Source: Mycobacterium kyorinense
GTDB lineage: Bacteria; Actinomycetota; Actinomycetes; Mycobacteriales; Mycobacteriaceae
NCBI RefSeq assembly: GCF_001672775.1
Contig: NZ_LZKJ01000169.1
Location: 1 to 47,949 of the forward strand
Direction of reading: 5' to 3'
DNA: 47,949 bases
Positions within the stretch are counted from its first letter, which is position 1; each line of letters opens with the position of its first letter. A program made the position numbers and the translations under genes. Of the stretch, positions 16,561 to 24,959 are shown piece by piece. The notes beneath the pieces were generated by a model. That model worked only from the letters and a program-made list of their open reading frames with translations. It did no database searches and was not told the DNA's origin.

Positions 16561-17799
16561 ATGGCCGAGCCGGCGACTGTCGAAGAGCTTGAACAAAGCA
16601 TTCGGGATGCTCAGGACAGGTTCAACGAAGGCATGGGCGCCGACGGCGACGCGTCGCCGTACCCGATGCTCAAGGAACTTCGTGCACAGAGCCCGGTGCA
16701 CGCCGGCTGGCCAGAGATGGGGATGCTCGGCAATTCGGGTGACGGCCCGCCGACCTTCACCGCCTACACATTCGACACCGTCAAGGCGATCTTGACCGAC
16801 AACACCACCTTCAGCACGCGCTGCTACGAAGATGTCGTCCGGCCGCTCCAAGGTCCGACGATTCTGGAGATGCAGGAACCTGAACACGCGGTCTACCGCA
16901 AACTTCATGAGTTCGCCTTCGCCCGCTCTTCGATGAAGCGCTGGGACACCGAACTCGTTGGCCCCTTGGTGGACAAAACCATCACGAAATTCAAGGACGC
17001 CAATCGCGCCGATCTCGTCGACGCGGTCTTCATGCCGATCCCGGTGCGGGTCATCGCGGCTCTGTTGGGCCTTCCGGAAGCCGATGTGCTCCAGTTCCAC
17101 CGACTCGCGATCGACCTGCTGGGTTTCCGCGGGGATATGGAATGCGCGTTGCGCGCATCGGCCGAGATGAAGGAGTACTTCGTCGGGGTACTTGCCGACA
17201 AGCGCAAGGCCCCTAAGGACGACATGGTTTCGATCCTGGCCGGTGCCGAAGTCAACGGCGTGAAGATGTCCGACGAGCAGATCTACGGTTTCATGCGCAA
17301 CCTGCTGCCGGCCGGCGCGGAGACGACGTCACGGTCGACGGCCAACCTCGCCATGGCGCTGTTGACGCACCCTGACCAACTCGACGCCGTCCGCGACGAT
17401 CGCAGCTTGCTGCCTCAGGCCATCGAGGAAGGGATCCGCTGGGAAACCCCGCTGCTCAACTTCATGCGCGAGGTCACCTGCGATACCGAGATCGGTGGCG
17501 TGCAGATCCCCAAGGGCGCCACCATGATGCTCAATCTGGGAAGCGCGAATCACGACGAGACGCGGTGGGACGAAGCAGAGCAGTTCGACATCTTCCGGGA
17601 TCGCAAGCCGCACATCGGCTTCGCCCACGGAGCACATGTGTGCCTCGGTATGCATTTGGCCAGGCTCGAGACCACCAAAATATTCAACGCGCTGTTCGAC
17701 GAACTCCCTGGTCTGCGGCTCGACCCGGACGCACCGCCCCCGTACATCACCGGCACGATGTTCCGTTCCCCGCCCCACCTCGACGTGGTGTGGGACTAA
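16561..17799 (+). CDS. Cytochrome P450
   Basis: This P450 has 412 residues. The I-helix motif is AGAETT at 251-256, the K-helix ExxR is Glu290-Arg293, and the haem loop FAHGAHVCLG has Cys361 as ligand. The N-terminus (about 60 residues before the first strand region) is somewhat extended for a soluble P450. GAGGAG lies 7 bases before the ATG; the frame is open far upstream but that part is antisense to the DapB-like gene. A DapB-like gene follows after 12 bases. Substrate and CYP family are unknown. Confidence 0.95.
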   Translation: MAEPATVEELEQSIRDAQDRFNEGMGADGDASPYPMLKELRAQSPVHAGWPEMGMLGNSGDGPPTFTAYTFDTVKAILTDNTTFSTRCYEDVVRPLQGPTILEMQEPEHAVYRKLHEFAFARSSMKRWDTELVGPLVDKTITKFKDANRADLVDAVFMPIPVRVIAALLGLPEADVLQFHRLAIDLLGFRGDMECALRASAEMKEYFVGVLADKRKAPKDDMVSILAGAEVNGVKMSDEQIYGFMRNLLPAGAETTSRSTANLAMALLTHPDQLDAVRDDRSLLPQAIEEGIRWETPLLNFMREVTCDTEIGGVQIPKGATMMLNLGSANHDETRWDEAEQFDIFRDRKPHIGFAHGAHVCLGMHLARLETTKIFNALFDELPGLRLDPDAPPPYITGTMFRSPPHLDVVWD

Positions 17800-17811
17800 G
17801 AGAGGTATGTG

Positions 17812-18855
17812 ATGACACGTGTGATCCAGTGGGCGACCGGCGTCACCGGGATGATGTCGCTTCGTCACGTGATCGGCCGGGCGGATCTGGAACTGGCCGG
17901 GGTGCGCGTGTACGACCCCGCCAAGGCGGGGATGGACGCAGGGACGCTGTGCGGTGCCCGCGAAGTCGGACTTCGTACCACTGCTGATCGCGACGAAATC
18001 GTCAGTACCGACGCGGACGTGGTGCTCTACATGGGCAAGGTCGAGACCGATACACCGGGCTGTTTTGCCGACGTCTGCGAACTGCTCGCGTCGGGAAAGA
18101 ACGTCGTGGCCACCGGAAGCCGGTTCATCCATCCCCGTTCGCTCCACTCATCGTTGGCAGATGGCATCGAGAAGGCCTGTCGCACGGGACAATCCTCATT
18201 TCTCGGGCTTGGTTTATATCCGGGATTCGTCGGCGAATCACTGGCGCCCATCCTGTCGCGACTCACCGCGCGCGCCGGGCGAATCGGCATCCGTGAGGTG
18301 CTGAACTACTCGACCTACGCCAGCCATGATCTGGTTTTCAATGCCATGGGTTTTGGCCATCCCCCCGACGACACGACGCCGCTACTGAGTAACACCGATT
18401 ACGCGGCGAGCGCCTGGATCGGCAGTGCCACCCTGCTCGCGCAGTCGTTGGGACTTGAGATCAGGTCGGTGCAGGGGTTCCGCGAAGTCGCGACCACGCC
18501 GCGGGCGCTGACAGTCGCCGCCGGCGAGATCCCCGCGGGCACGGTCGGCGCGATGCGGTTCGGTGTCGAGGTCGATTGCGGTGCAACCACATTAGTGGTC
18601 GAGCACCTCACCCGTATGGCCGATGATCTCGCACCGGACTGGCCTACGGAGATCGGATACGAGGTGACCTTCGACGGTGAGCCCAACTTGAGGATCCAAC
18701 TCGTGATCGGCTCGCACGACGAGGATCACTCCGAACAGGCCTGCTTGGCCACTGCCATGCATGCGATCAACGCGATCCCGACGGTAATCGCGGCCGATCC
18801 GGGCCTTTACGACCTTTCCACGATCGCACCATTCGTCGCGCACTGGTGTAGCTAG
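17812..18855 (+). CDS. DapB-like NAD(P)-binding oxidoreductase (amine dehydrogenase-like family)
   Basis: This 347-residue paralogue of the protein at 15343-16437 has the same start (MTRVIQWATGVTGMMSLRHVIGRADLELAGVRVYDPAKAGMDAGTLCG) and the same C-terminal signature (TAMHAINAIPTVIAADPGLYDLSTIAPFVAHW). A GTG lies one codon earlier; the ATG was preferred, with AGAGG upstream. It follows the P450 with a 12-base gap and is surely co-transcribed. This is the second of three intact DapB-like genes in 7 kb, each close to a P450, which suggests that this NAD(P)-linked step acts on the P450 products. Confidence 0.83.
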   Translation: MTRVIQWATGVTGMMSLRHVIGRADLELAGVRVYDPAKAGMDAGTLCGAREVGLRTTADRDEIVSTDADVVLYMGKVETDTPGCFADVCELLASGKNVVATGSRFIHPRSLHSSLADGIEKACRTGQSSFLGLGLYPGFVGESLAPILSRLTARAGRIGIREVLNYSTYASHDLVFNAMGFGHPPDDTTPLLSNTDYAASAWIGSATLLAQSLGLEIRSVQGFREVATTPRALTVAAGEIPAGTVGAMRFGVEVDCGATTLVVEHLTRMADDLAPDWPTEIGYEVTFDGEPNLRIQLVIGSHDEDHSEQACLATAMHAINAIPTVIAADPGLYDLSTIAPFVAHWCS

Positions 18856-19114
18856 GGCGCTTCCGGGGTTCGATTGCCGAAACCCGTGTAGCTCCGGATC
18901 AGTGGGAGATCGGCCATTGTCGCGAAGCCCGCCGGCGCCGCGCACACGGCCGGAATCGCGTTGACGACCTGCATGGCGACGGTGCGTCGGAATAGACCCG
19001 GGCGCCCACCAATCGGATGTCCGGTCGGTGATCGAGGATGGTCCTGACCATCTCGGTACCCACGGCGCCGGTGGCCCACTGGATGACTCGTAACGGACGG
19101 GTACTGGCCGTCAC
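18852..19114 (-). pseudogene. Internally deleted DapB-like gene
   Basis: The 5' part, from the ATG at 19114, encodes a normal DapB-like N-terminus (RVIQWATGAVGTEMVRTILDHRPDIRLVGARVYSDA). After about 45 codons this frame loses similarity. A second frame then gives a normal family C-terminus (TVAMQVVNAIPAVCAAPAGFATMADLPLIRSYTGFG) ending at 18852. About 260 central residues are missing and the two ends are out of frame, so no functional protein is expected. Its 3' end overlaps that of the intact convergent paralogue at 17812-18855. Confidence 0.8.
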
Positions 19115-19173
19115 GCATCGACTCCCTTCATGATCATTCCGCAGAACTCCAGGTACCGGCGGTGATGACCTTA

Positions 19174-19193
19174 GTAAGGCAAAAAGCCTTTAC
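19174..19193. promoter_or_regulatory. Inverted repeat GTAAGGC-aaaaa-GCCTTTAC
   Basis: These arms, with one bulged base, flank an A-run upstream of the P450 at 19222 and close to its likely -35 area. It may be an operator or a chance hairpin. Only one copy was noticed. Confidence 0.35.
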
Positions 19194-19200
19194 GGCAGAG

Positions 19201-19216
19201 GATAACGCCTATTCTC
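19201..19216 (+). promoter_or_regulatory. Operator candidate GATAACGCCTATTCTC with possible -10
   Basis: Fifteen of 16 bases match the reverse complement of 41202-41217 in front of the isochorismatase-like gene. It belongs to the recurrent GAnAAynnnnATTnTC family. TATTCT at 19210-19215 would be a good -10 box placing transcription initiation at or next to the GTG at 19222, a leaderless arrangement common in mycobacteria. Confidence 0.6.
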
Positions 19217-19221
19217 GTCGT

Positions 19222-20421
19222 GTGACATACAGGGTGAAGGTTGACCCGTACTACGACCCTTTCGACTTCGAGATCGATGACGACCCGTATCCCGTGTGGA
19301 CGCAGTTGCGTGATATCGCGCCCCTGTACCACAACGACAAGTACGGCTTTTACGCGCTGAGCAGGCACTCAGATGTCGCCCGCGGGCTGGTGAACTGGAC
19401 GGACTATCGGTCCGGTAAAGGCACGACCATCGACATCATCCTCAACGGGGTCGACGTTCCACCCGGGATCATCCTGTTCGAGGATCCGCCGATTCACGAC
19501 CTGCACCGGCGGTTGTTGTCGGGGGTGTTCACGCCGCGCCGGATGGCGGCCATCGAACCGCTGGCCAGGGAGTTCTGCAGGCGCGCACTGGAACCGATTG
19601 CGGACTCCGATACGTTCGACTTCATTACCGACCTCGGCGCTTGGATGCCGATGCGTACCATCGGATACCTGCTGGGGATACCGGAGGACAGGCAGGTCGC
19701 GATCCGGCAGAACACGGACCGGATGCTCGAACTGAAAGACGGGGGTTTCGTCGAGGTCGCCGATGACATCCTGACGCGGCAAGGCTCGATGCTGGAAGAA
19801 TTCATCGATTGGCGCTACGACCACCCCTCCGATGATCTGATGACCGATCTGGTCAACGCGGAGGTTGAGGAAACCGACGGTAGCCGCAGGCGGTTGACCC
19901 GAGCGGAGGTGCTGACCTACGCGGGCACCGTTGTGGGTGCCGGCAACGAGACGACGACGCGGCTGATCGGCTTCGCCGGGCAGCTGTTGTCCGATCATCC
20001 GGACCAGCGCCGCGAGCTCGCAGCGGACTTCAGCCTTATCCTCGGGGCGGTCGAGGAAGTGCTGCGCTACGAAGCTCCGTCACCCGTGCAGGCGCGCTAT
20101 GTCGCGCGTGATGTCGAACATTATGGGCAGACCGTTCCCCAGGGGTCGGTGATGTTGCTGCTCAATGGATCTGCCAACCGCGATGAGCGGCAGTTCGCCG
20201 ACGCCGACCGATTCGACATCCACCGGCAGGCCGCTCATCTGTCCTTCGGGCACGGCATCCATTTCTGCCTGGGTGCGGCGCTTGCTCGGCTTCAGGCACG
20301 CATTGCGCTCGAGGAAGTGCTTACCAGGTGGCCCGATTTTGAAGTCGACTACGACAAGGCGAAGCGCGCTCACACCACAAGTGTCAGGGGCTGGGCGACC
20401 CTGCCAGCACGGGTGACATGA
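19222..20421 (+). CDS. Cytochrome P450
   Basis: A P450 of 399 residues from the GTG start. The I-helix motif is AGNETT at 240-245, the K-helix ExxR is Glu279-Arg282, and the haem loop FGHGIHFCLG has Cys349 as ligand. The N-terminus DPYYDPFDFEIDDDPYPVWTQLRD is typical of actinobacterial P450s. An in-frame ATG exists at 19165, but the GTG fits both the P450 N-terminus and a TATTCT -10 box six bases upstream. The last codons overlap a small membrane-protein gene (ATGA), now frameshifted, and a DapB-like gene follows. Confidence 0.94.
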   Translation: MTYRVKVDPYYDPFDFEIDDDPYPVWTQLRDIAPLYHNDKYGFYALSRHSDVARGLVNWTDYRSGKGTTIDIILNGVDVPPGIILFEDPPIHDLHRRLLSGVFTPRRMAAIEPLAREFCRRALEPIADSDTFDFITDLGAWMPMRTIGYLLGIPEDRQVAIRQNTDRMLELKDGGFVEVADDILTRQGSMLEEFIDWRYDHPSDDLMTDLVNAEVEETDGSRRRLTRAEVLTYAGTVVGAGNETTTRLIGFAGQLLSDHPDQRRELAADFSLILGAVEEVLRYEAPSPVQARYVARDVEHYGQTVPQGSVMLLLNGSANRDERQFADADRFDIHRQAAHLSFGHGIHFCLGAALARLQARIALEEVLTRWPDFEVDYDKAKRAHTTSVRGWATLPARVT

Positions 20422-20770
20422 CGAATACCGTTGATTGTGCCTCGGATTCCGGCGCCGCCGCCGTGACCCAGCGCCGGTTGTCGTCGTGGCCCGCACGGGC
20501 GGGGTGGGAGCTGTTCATCATCACCTACCTGGCCTTCGCGATCATCACCATCGCGACGATCCAATCGGGTCTGCACGGTGACCCGACGAGGACCAATCCG
20601 CTCCCTGGCCCTGCGCCCTATCCGCAGTACCGCTGGCGGTGCTCGCGGGCTTGCGGGAGGCGGGGTTATCCGAGCCCGCCTACTTCCAGAACCCCTATCC
20701 GAGCGTGAAAGTCTACGATCCGTACGGCGATCTGCAGAACGCCGGCAAGCCGGGGCCTTTCTACCGGTGA
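20418..20770 (+). pseudogene. Small single-TM protein with a one-base frameshift
   Basis: This gene starts at an ATG overlapping the P450 stop (ATGA). Residues 1-71 run to PGPAPYPQY and contain one likely membrane segment (ELFIITYLAFAIITIATI, about 31-48). At 20628-20632 the frame must slip: the -1 frame continues sensibly as PLAVLAGLREAGLSEPAYFQNPYPSVKVYDPYGDLQNAGKPGPFYR to a TGA at 20768-20770. Restoring one C in the TACC run gives a 117-residue protein. As read, the frame ends at 20708 with an Arg-rich tail. I do not recognise the family; the position suggests a membrane partner of the P450/DapB-like pair. A sequencing error would look the same. Confidence 0.7.
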
Positions 20771-20813
20771 TTCGCACCAGCGTAGTACCGAACTAGTCAG
20801 GGGTAGTTGGACA

Positions 20814-21911
20814 TTGGGGAACAAGGTTAAGCGACGCTACCGGGTGGCCCACGTGGGTACCGGACTGACCGGCCGTGAGGCGTTGCGGGCGATCATCGAC
20901 GACCCCGCGCTGGACCTCGTTGCGGTCAAAGTGTCGACGCCGGAGAAGTGCGGCGTGGATGCGGGCGAGCTATGCGGGAAGACGGATGTCGGCATCGCGG
21001 CGACCGGCGACCTATCAGAAGTCTTGGCCTTGGCTCCGGACTGTGTCGCATACTGCGCGACAGCGGTCCGCCGCGAAGAGGAAGCCATCGCAGACATTGC
21101 CGCCTATCTTGAGGCGGGCATCAACGTGGTGACATTCTCGACGATTCCGATGGTCTATCCTCCGGCAGCTCCAGTCGAATGGCGTGCAGTTCTGGAAAGC
21201 GCTGCAGCTAAGGGTAGCTCGACGTTCTACGCCACTGGCAGTGAGCCGGGTTTCATCAGCCTGAACATTCCCACTGCTCTTCTCGCAGGCGCAGGTCGGG
21301 TCGACTCGTATCGGATGGACGAGTACGCGGTTGATCTGGACAAGGCCTATCCGATCTGGGATGTCTTGCACGAGTCGATGGGCTTCGGGAAGCCAGACGG
21401 TCATGTGCCGGCTCGCATCGCCTCAGGAAAGGTGAACAAAGACTGGGACACCGTGGTTCGCTACATCGCTGACATCCTCGGCTTCGAGCTCGACCGCATA
21501 GAACTGGAGTGGGAGACGCTGCTTGCACCGTCGGATCTGGAGACCGCGCTAGGGGTCATCCCCAAGGGGACGATTTGCGCCCATCGCTGGCAACTCGCCG
21601 GAGTGGTCGCCACGAGGCCGGCTGTCGCGGTGCAATACTTCGCGACAGTGAGCAGCACGCCATGGCCGGATCGCTGGCCGAAGCCTGCCCGTGAAGGTGA
21701 GGGCGGAATGGTTTTTCGTGTCGAGGGCAGTCCCAGTATGAGCCTGGAGTTGCATTTTGAGCAGTCGGCAACCGACCCGGTGAACCCAGGTATCGCGGTC
21801 ACGGCGATGGCCGCGGTCAACGCGGTTCCCGACGTCGTCGACGCCGCGCCGGGTGTGATCGCCAATCCGCTGTCGGGACCGTCGATCGTCAGCCGCCAGT
21901 CGCGCATCTAG
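20814..21911 (+). CDS. DapB-like NAD(P)-binding oxidoreductase (amine dehydrogenase-like family)
   Basis: This 365-residue third paralogue is more divergent. The Rossmann start is YRVAHVGTGLTGREALRAIIDDPALDLVAVKVSTPEKCGVDAGELCG, and the C-terminus AVTAMAAVNAVPDVVDAAPGVIANPLSGPSI shows the shared family ending. The start codon is taken as TTG at 20814, with AGGGG about 10 bases upstream; no ATG fits the family N-terminus. It is downstream of the P450 at 19222 and the frameshifted small protein, probably in one operon. Function as for the paralogues: NAD(P)-linked redox on an unknown carbonyl or imine. Confidence 0.8.
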   Translation: MGNKVKRRYRVAHVGTGLTGREALRAIIDDPALDLVAVKVSTPEKCGVDAGELCGKTDVGIAATGDLSEVLALAPDCVAYCATAVRREEEAIADIAAYLEAGINVVTFSTIPMVYPPAAPVEWRAVLESAAAKGSSTFYATGSEPGFISLNIPTALLAGAGRVDSYRMDEYAVDLDKAYPIWDVLHESMGFGKPDGHVPARIASGKVNKDWDTVVRYIADILGFELDRIELEWETLLAPSDLETALGVIPKGTICAHRWQLAGVVATRPAVAVQYFATVSSTPWPDRWPKPAREGEGGMVFRVEGSPSMSLELHFEQSATDPVNPGIAVTAMAAVNAVPDVVDAAPGVIANPLSGPSIVSRQSRI

Positions 21912-22056
21912 GTCCGTCCGGGCAAGGCCGCGCTCGAAATGCTCATCCGCGTCGCCGCATCGGAACTCGGGCCGCGCGGTATTCGGGTCAACGCGGTACG
22001 ACCGGGGCTGACCGACGCTGCCACCACTCAGAGCTATCTCCACATCGAGGAACTGA
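21912..22056 (+). pseudogene. Remnant of an SDR gene
   Basis: Directly after the DapB-like stop, the reading GKAALEMLIRVAASELGPRGIRVNAVRPGLTDAATT is the segment of a short-chain dehydrogenase from the active-site lysine to just past the PG motif. The Rossmann N-terminus, the catalytic Ser-Tyr and the C-terminus are absent, and the sequence beyond about 22056 no longer looks like an SDR. The fragment is a deletion scar between two operons. Bases 22057-22155 show nothing recognisable. Confidence 0.75.
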
Positions 22057-22155
22057 CCAGCAGCGGCAACGAGGTCCGGGGAGCGCCTCGCGGTCCGATG
22101 TACAGGTGTTCCATCCTGGCACGCGAGCCTAGGTCCGTTCGTGGTCCTGCCCTGA

Positions 22156-22932
22156 TCAGCTGCCGGTGAAAGCCGGTTGGGCCTGGGTAATTCGGGGCGC
22201 GAGGTGCACGATCTCACTGACCACCGTGGGATAGGCGCGCGAAATGGCGATGAGTGAAAGCATGGCATTCGCCACGTCTTCGACCGTGGACATCTCATCT
22301 GGGATCTGGCCTTCGTGCGCCCAGGCCCGATATAGATCCGCCAGTAGGTCCCGATCGGCTCCGCGCAGGATCTCGGTGTCACAGGTCGGGCCAACGCTGA
22401 CTCGAATCACAGCGAGATTGGGATGCTCGGCTCGCCAGGACCGCAGGATCTCGTCGAGTGCCGCCTTGCTCGCATGGTAGGCGGCCACCCCTGCACGAGG
22501 TCGGCCAACATCGTGGCTCGACGCGACGATGACCACGGCGTCGTCGGACAAATGGGGCAGGGTCGCGCGCAATACGTGCGAGGCGCCAACCGCATTGATG
22601 GCGTACGCATGCAGCCAGGTCTCCACTTCGGTATCTTCGATCAGCGCGAACGGCACCACGGCACTGGTGAACACCACTGCATCGAGCTTGCCGAATTTGG
22701 TGACGACCTCTCCGACGACGGATTCGATGGCGCGCGCGTCAGACACGTCGAGCTCGTGCGCCGATCCGTGGAGTTGATCGGCCAGTTCCGAGAGCAGGTC
22801 CACTCGTCGTGCGGCCAGGGCCACGTTAGCGCCCCGGGATTGGGCACCAATGGCCAACGCCCGTCCGATACCTGATGACGCCCCGATGATCAGCATTCGC
22901 GTCCCTGCAATGCTGGAGTGCCGGTCGCTCAT
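22156..22932 (-). CDS. Short-chain dehydrogenase/reductase (SDR)
   Basis: A classical SDR of 258 residues: IIGASSGIGRALAIG near 15-29, ARR after the second strand (suggesting NADPH), catalytic serine in VASSHD, and YHASK as the active-site motif. It interconverts a hydroxyl and a keto group. Its C-terminal half resembles the SDR at 12648 (RAWAHEGQIPDEMSTVEDVANAMLSLI versus HYWMEHGYMQGGLVEADHLVDVVHSVL), so they are probably paralogues. The acyl-CoA synthetase ends 107 bases upstream on the same strand. The gap holds several GAGAAT/ATTCTC half-sites, so the SDR probably has its own regulated promoter. Confidence 0.9.
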   Translation of the reverse strand: MSDRHSSIAGTRMLIIGASSGIGRALAIGAQSRGANVALAARRVDLLSELADQLHGSAHELDVSDARAIESVVGEVVTKFGKLDAVVFTSAVVPFALIEDTEVETWLHAYAINAVGASHVLRATLPHLSDDAVVIVASSHDVGRPRAGVAAYHASKAALDEILRSWRAEHPNLAVIRVSVGPTCDTEILRGADRDLLADLYRAWAHEGQIPDEMSTVEDVANAMLSLIAISRAYPTVVSEIVHLAPRITQAQPAFTGS

Positions 22933-22963
22933 GAATCGCTCCCCTTGCGCCGTAGTTGAAATA

Positions 22964-22991
22964 ATTCTCGCACGGGAGAATGAGAATTCTC
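22964..22991. promoter_or_regulatory. Cluster of GAGAAT/ATTCTC half-sites
   Basis: ATTCTC (22964-22969), GAGAAT (22976-22981) and the perfect palindrome GAGAATTCTC (22982-22991) overlap. The 16-mer GAGAATGAGAATTCTC at 22976-22991 matches the recurrent operator motif. The cluster lies 31-59 bases upstream of the SDR start, a repressor position. Confidence 0.6.
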
Positions 22992-23039
22992 TGCGAGGGT
23001 AGCGAGACCACCGGGGACCTGGAAGCGGCGTGACGAATC

Positions 23040-24653
23040 CTAGCGGCGCAACAGCAATCCGCTGAGCTGCTGCGCCAGCTCCGCCCTCTTGACCTTTCCT
23101 GTCGCAGTGAACGGAAGCTCCTGCTTTGAGGTGACCCAGATGAACTTCGGCACCTTGTATGCGGCGAGTCTGCCGCGCAGTTGCGCTCGCAATGACTCAT
23201 CGTCGAGTGCTGATTCCCCGCGCGGCACCACCGCCGCCGCAACCACCGTTCCGTTAGCGCCATTCTCGGCGCCGACCACGTAGGCTTCGAGCACGCCTTC
23301 GCATTCTGTCAGCGCTAGCTCAACTTCAGTGGGTGTGACGTTGGTGCCCCCGCTCGTCTTGATTAGATCGCCCAACCGGCCGGTGAACTTGATCCAGCCG
23401 TCGTCGTACTCGACACCGCAATCACCGGTGCGATAGTAACCGTTTGCGGTGAACACTTCTTCACGCTCGCGCTTGTAGAGGCGCTGCATCAGCGAGTACC
23501 CGCGCACCCAGATCTCGCCTTCCGTTCCTACCGGGACCGGTATTCCTGTCGCGGGATCGACGAGGATGTGGCTCAGGCCCTCGACGGAGAATCCGCCAAT
23601 CTCCGCGCGATCCGGCGGCTGGGGCAAATACGGATCGACTCCGATGTGGTTGCCGCACAGTTCGGTCATGCCCAACGCGTTCGGACCTTTGGGTCGCTGG
23701 TCCAGCGGCACGATCGCAGGCATGCTGGTGCGCTGCACCGAACTCAGGTCGCGCCCGGCGAAATCGGGGTGCTCCGACAAAGACTTGCCCTGCTGCGGCC
23801 AACCGAGCGCAATGGTCGCGCGATAGCGCTCCATCAATTCCAAGGCGTTCGCCGCGTCGAACGCCGGCTGGGTGACGAGCGTGGCGCCGTGGTGAATGAC
23901 GGCGTGCAACGCGGTGATCAACCCTCCCACCCAAAAGAACGGCATTGCGGTAAACAAGACAGTGTCGGGCATGATGCCGTACTGGAAGGTGAGGTTGTAG
24001 GTGTGGCGAACTAGGGTGCCCTGGGTGTGCACGGGCGCCTTCGGATCACCAGTGCTGCCCGAGGTGTAAATGATGGCCGCTTCGTCTGCCGGCGTCACGC
24101 ACGACTCAACATCGACGAGGAATCGCGCATCGATGCTGGTCGGAAGTTCCTTGTCCTCGAATGTGGCCGCCCAGGTTCGATCACAGGGTCCCCACACCCC
24201 GATCGTGCGCAGATACGGCGTCTTGGGCAGGACGATGCGACCCGGTTCGCGCTGTTCGGCAAGGCCGGGCAAGGCCTCCTCGAGTCGCTCGACGAAATCG
24301 TGGTTGCGGAAGGCCGACCACGCCAGGATCGCTTTCAGGTCAGCGTGGCGGACGGTCCAGGCCAGCTCGGACGTTTTGTAGAACGTGTTGAGCGGGACGG
24401 CGACGGCGCCGATGCGTGTGGCGGCGAACCAGGCGAGGGCCGATTCCACGCTGTTGGGCATCAGAATCCCGACGTGGTCACCCTTTCCGATGCCCTCGGC
24501 GAGCAGCGCGATCGCCAATTGCGAGGAACGCAGGTTGAGGTCGGCGTACGTCAGAACGTGCCCGTCGGCGATGAGGAACGGTTTGTCACCAAACCGCGCC
24601 GCAGACGATCTCACCAGCGCGGGGATCGTCGGGATTATGGTCGGGAAGGGCAT
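23040..24653 (-). CDS. Acyl-CoA synthetase / AMP-dependent ligase
   Basis: This 537-residue adenylate-forming enzyme activates a carboxylic acid with ATP and CoA. The core motifs are in order: P-loop YTSGSTGDPKAPVH, GMTELCG, YRTGDCG, FTGRLGDLIKTSGGTNVTPTEVE, and the C-terminal LPFTATGKVKR whose lysine is the adenylation residue. The start MPFPTIIPTIP was chosen because GGGAGGA precedes it; an earlier in-frame ATG at 24692 has no such site. It is divergent from the CoA-transferase at 24.95 kb. The acid could be aliphatic, aryl or steroid-derived; sequence alone does not decide. Confidence 0.92.
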   Translation of the reverse strand: MPFPTIIPTIPALVRSSAARFGDKPFLIADGHVLTYADLNLRSSQLAIALLAEGIGKGDHVGILMPNSVESALAWFAATRIGAVAVPLNTFYKTSELAWTVRHADLKAILAWSAFRNHDFVERLEEALPGLAEQREPGRIVLPKTPYLRTIGVWGPCDRTWAATFEDKELPTSIDARFLVDVESCVTPADEAAIIYTSGSTGDPKAPVHTQGTLVRHTYNLTFQYGIMPDTVLFTAMPFFWVGGLITALHAVIHHGATLVTQPAFDAANALELMERYRATIALGWPQQGKSLSEHPDFAGRDLSSVQRTSMPAIVPLDQRPKGPNALGMTELCGNHIGVDPYLPQPPDRAEIGGFSVEGLSHILVDPATGIPVPVGTEGEIWVRGYSLMQRLYKREREEVFTANGYYRTGDCGVEYDDGWIKFTGRLGDLIKTSGGTNVTPTEVELALTECEGVLEAYVVGAENGANGTVVAAAVVPRGESALDDESLRAQLRGRLAAYKVPKFIWVTSKQELPFTATGKVKRAELAQQLSGLLLRR

Positions 24654-24944
24654 GGCCGGGTCCTCCCTGGCATCCTCGCGACGAACGTTCATTGAGCTTC
24701 AACAGGATAGTTGGCTTTCCAGCAAACGAGAACACCGGTTCTCGGAATACCCCGCCGTCGACGGACGTGCCGCTTCGCGCGGCCGTGCCGCACCGGATGC
24801 CGCGTTGGCGAGCGTTTCTGGGAGAACGGAGAACCCGAGCAACCCGGGCGGCTCTCGCGGCGCCCGTAGTCCGTTTACAATACCGATCGAAAGTGACATT
24901 CTCATTTACGTAAATGTCGGTTATCGCAAGTTCAGGGAGGCGTC
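24654..24944. promoter_or_regulatory. Divergent control region with palindromes
   Basis: About 290 bases separate the leftward synthetase from the rightward CoA-transferase. No gene is convincing. GAAAGTGACATTCTC (24889-24903) is a one-base-short relative of the recurrent operator. It is followed by the perfect 14-bp palindrome CATTTACGTAAATG (24903-24916), which nests within GACATT...AATGTC (24895-24918). The half CATTTACG also occurs at 40510-40517 beside another operator. Confidence 0.5.
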
Positions 24945-24959
24945 ATTTCCGAGGAGAGG

